In this document: piece by piece, positions 60,820-64,000 of the stretch
How positions within the stretch are numbered: the stretch's first letter is position 1
Layout: every line of letters starts with the position of its first letter
Assembly: GCA_963855995.1 (NCBI GenBank)
Contig: OY979717.1
Coordinates: 6,133,428-6,197,427 of the forward strand
DNA length: 64,000 nt
Direction: 5' to 3'
DNA from: Muricea muricata
Lineage: Eukaryota; Cnidaria; Anthozoa; Malacalcyonacea; Plexauridae
The notes under the pieces: generated by a model
Told to the model about the DNA's origin: nothing
The model's database searches: none
Seen by the model: only the letters and a program-made list of their open reading frames with translations
Translations under genes and position numbers: made by a program

Positions 60820-63800
60820 ATGAACATAAAGAAAAAATTCGCCTTCTCTGTTGTGCTATTCGTTGTGTTTCTTCAGCTCTTCTTTACCTTATCAATTTTT
60901 GCCGGTAAAGAAAAGAGCAAAGAACCACAGTGCTGTATTTGCGGTCGAAAGCACTCGCACGGAAAGAAAACGTCGGAAAGATTCTACGAAGTAAACTCAA
61001 GCAGCTTGGATTTTTCAAATTGTTTTGGACAAGTTGACAACCCCAACGGCGTGCTGTGCAATACTTGTAACCGAGCTTTAAGTAGATACAAAATATCAAG
61101 GAAAACGTCAACCAGAGTGAGTAAACAAAACTTAACTTGAAGCATTCGTATTTTCGAAATTTTATTAAAACAAGGTCAAGGTATATTTTTTCAATATTTT
61201 AGTCTACAAGTTGTAGTTTAAGACCGCCTGGACGGCCAAAGAAACGCCGTGGACTTCAACCGAAGCGAGTAAACTCGGACACAAATGAACGCCAAATAGA
61301 CCAAGACGAATGGCATGAGGAGACAACTAGGTTTGGTAACATTCTTCGTGGACAACAAGGGGTTCTTTTACCAGCGAATATGTGGCAGGAAATTGAACAA
61401 GACATGAACAGGCTGTTTCAGAGTGAGTCCCAGTGTTTCCCAGGCAAATTATACAGTATATAGTGTGTTTTCTACAATCATACTTATTTACAGTGCAAGT
61501 TTTTTTTGCATTTCCAAATATACTATATCACCCCACTGAAATGCTGCATGAGCTAGTATAACACATACATTACAAATGTAAATACAGTTCTATCGAAACA
61601 CAAGGAGGGTTAGGGGCTGACTGGATGGAGCAAAACTTTTGGCATGAGGTTGCCGTTGGGGCCCATGCCACAGATTCCCCCCACCTGTTGGCTGCTGTGT
61701 ACTGTATACAATTATTACTTGTGAGTTATTAATTATAATTATCTTTCTTACAATTTAGGATGTGATATTAAATCTGAGCTGGTAGTCATCAAAGAAGCAA
61801 TGTACCAAACATTTATTGTTGGAAAACAACCACCTATTTACGAACCACACAAGTTTAGAAACTTTTGCTTCTCATCTGGTGCCCCAACATTATTTGATAC
61901 AATCCTTGCTGCAGTTACCAGTTCCAGACATTCCCAGAAGCGAGTTCAGCTGAATGAAAAGAGAGTTGTAAATTTCATTTATAAAATGTGTTATTGTTTA
62001 AGTCAGCAATGTAATACCATTCAAGTTGACCATGCCTTGTACCTGCACAGTAATCGCATAAACCAAGAGGGAATTGACACTGAGAATCGTATGGGAAATA
62101 CCTGTTGTCGACGAACCATGGACGCCACCCTTAATTTGCTAGCTAAACAAAGCTTACAGCGACTAAATAGTTTTCTCCTGGAGGCTTTACAAAATGAATG
62201 GTTGTTGGTATTAATAATTGATGATTACACCAATGTCCACACACACAGGAGACCAAAAGGTAACCATCCATCAAGTGCTGTTAGCATGTGTACAATTGTT
62301 GTAAAGGCTTTTAAGAATGTCAATGCAATAAGGTGTCCATCCAATATAGTCAACCTTCATGATGAGTGGGGTGTGGATATAAGTTCCTGTAAACAAGACA
62401 TCTGTTCCGATAATCAATTGTATCAAATTGCAAATACATATGCATCGACAATGCCAGACTGGATGGTGACAGAATTTTTTCAACCTGAATCAGAACGCCA
62501 GCGACTTTCTGTCCACGAATATTGCGAGAGTACATCTGTTCGTACCATGAGGAGAATGGATAACTTGCACCTGGTCGACTTTGTTGAACTTCAACTGAAA
62601 TCAAAAGAAAATTTCAAACAAGCATTTGACATTGTACTTAACACTAATTTGAAATTATACATGGAAAAGTTTATATTACTACAACCAGGTGATTGGCCAT
62701 GTCAATTTTTCAGTAGACAATTGGTATATGAACATGTCACTCATTACATTCAGTTGATGACAACAATTGAGCAACAACAAAACATGGAAATTGCAAATGG
62801 CAAAAGCACGCATGACCAACATTGCCTCACATTAAATCCACCAATGTCATATCAAATCACCAGTGTCCCACCAATGGCCTCTGTCATTCCTATAATTGGT
62901 CCCCTCCATATATCGCTAAATAGTAAGGAGCATGTACTACTCTCCTTCCACCCATTCTTCAAAAATGCCTACCAATATCTCTTTCCATCTAGCAAGTTTC
63001 CTGAGAAACCCAAACCCTGGTGCATTAGTCTTCTATTAGAACTTCTTTATGGTGGATGGACACTTATTAGGGACACCACAAGAGAGGTATATGCTGAATG
63101 CAAAGACCTTCAATATGGGACACTCTTGAATCTCCTGGACAATTATATTCCTTTGGTATTGTCAATTTACCCAGTCACATTTAAATCGAACAGGTTTACT
63201 GAATATTTCAATGGAATTATCAGAATTTGGATCATGTTTACATGTTTAAAAAGGAGGCATTATAACAAGGCAACATTAGTTTGGATTGCCAACATTTTAC
63301 ACTGGAAGAGAAGCTACCCAGATTTATACAATTTGTTCAAGAATTGGCTCACAGTATCAGATGAATATCCAGTGGAAAATACTCACAGTGTCATTAGGGC
63401 CCAAACTAAACATTCAGATACTGCTGCAATACTCACACGAAAAGTAAAAAGCATTTTCCAGTCCAAAGCAAAGCAAGTGAATTTCCGGTCCATATTTACA
63501 CCTCCCAAGCAATTTTCATTCTCCCATGGCCAACTGAAGTATCTTAAACTGAAGTGTTCCGGATTCTTAGCAAATGTACTTTCAGGAATTAGAAACAACC
63601 CATCCAACACAACTTTTCATCTGTCTAAGAAAAAAAATCAAAGAAAATTAACAGTCACAATGCCTGAAGTGTTTGGAAAGAAGCAAATGAATGAGATTGT
63701 ATTACCCCTTGGTTACCATGGAGAAAGACCCCCTGATGAAGATATGAAGTGTGATCTACCATCCTGTAAAGTAAAAAGTGGTGAATCCTCAATTCTACAA

Positions 63801-64000
63801 GGTTGCTGGCACTCGTTCCATGATGAGTGCTTAGGAGGTCTCACTCACTGTTCATTGTGTAAGAAAACATTGGAAAAAAAGATAGATGAACTTGGCAAAG
63901 TTGCAAAGGATGGCATATTCAATGGCAAATCAAATGTTGTTAACGACAGAGAAGAGATGCCAGACACTGAACAAGATGATGACGAAGACAACGACAGTGG
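60820..64000 (+). CDS. Uncharacterised multicopy-type gene: zinc cluster, AT-hook, long domain, RING-like end (partial)
   Basis: Three exons, 60820-61116, 61203-61422 and 61759 to beyond 64000, with GTGAGT donors and pyrimidine-rich acceptors in phase; at least 919 residues. Exon 1 has CCICGRKHSHGKK .. CFG .. GVLCNTCNRAL, a probable C-x2-C zinc cluster. Exon 2 has PPGRPKKRRG, an AT-hook. Exon 3 has a long region with LVLIIDDYTNVH, LLELLYGGW, KSNRFTEYFNGIIRIW, LKRRHYNKATLVW and DEYPVENTHSVIRAQT. From memory it resembles an uncharacterised, highly multicopy invertebrate family that I cannot name with confidence. A RING-like end follows: C-x4-C, then CWHSFHDECL, then CSLC. A hydrophobic start (FSVVLFVVFLQLFFTLSIF) is odd for a nuclear-looking protein, so the true start may differ. 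It is probably transposon-derived or domesticated; the catalytic nature is unproven. Confidence 0.65.

Overview
This is a eukaryotic, metazoan window. It has no operons, many short exons with GT..AG borders, AT-rich introns, several inverted-repeat DNA transposons and two short TTAGGG-type tracts. The extracellular modules (EMI, EGF, VWD/C8/TIL, F5/8C, LDLa) exclude a plant, fungus or microbe. A cnidarian-like marine invertebrate fits best. That placement rests on general resemblance, not on a diagnostic marker.

Bases 1-50171, minus strand, hold one enormous secreted-protein gene. The start codon is at 50171 and the 3' end lies beyond base 1. I could thread 27 exons through GT..AG junctions with consistent reading phase, giving 35,955 coding bases (11,985 residues) still open at the window edge. 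The order is signal peptide, EMI, five EGFs, VWD-C8-TIL, VWD-C8-TIL, TIL, VWD-C8-TIL, a Thr-rich region of about 9,980 residues, TIL, VWC-like, LDLa, F5/8 type C, then at least five more LDLa. Without the Thr-rich block and the EGFs this matches the N-terminal half of SCO-spondin, a relative of VWF and the gel-forming mucins. The Thr-rich block is a single exon of about 29.9 kb (3600-33544). It consists of a 33-bp minisatellite encoding [15 protein letters not shown] units, amplified by nested duplications whose periods are all multiples of three.

The introns of this gene carry several short non-autonomous elements (MITE-like). These include a hAT-like one with an 8-bp target duplication, one with a 10-bp duplication, and foldback palindromes.

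Bases 50172-53232 are upstream or intergenic. They hold a TATA-like promoter candidate, a TA-flanked MITE, a 25-bp minisatellite and a further inverted-repeat element containing a tRNA-like box.

Bases 53233-58663 are an apparently complete P-superfamily transposon: long inverted termini of about 450 bp, the 8-bp target duplication GGTTCCCG, and a two-exon, 880-residue THAP-domain transposase with no visible lesion. Right beside it, 58720-60658 is a related element without a gene that shares the terminal sequence. From 60820 to the end, plus strand, there is a three-exon gene. It has an N-terminal zinc-binding cluster, an AT-hook, a long uncharacterised domain and a RING-like C-terminus. It runs off the window and looks like a member of a multicopy, transposon-associated family.
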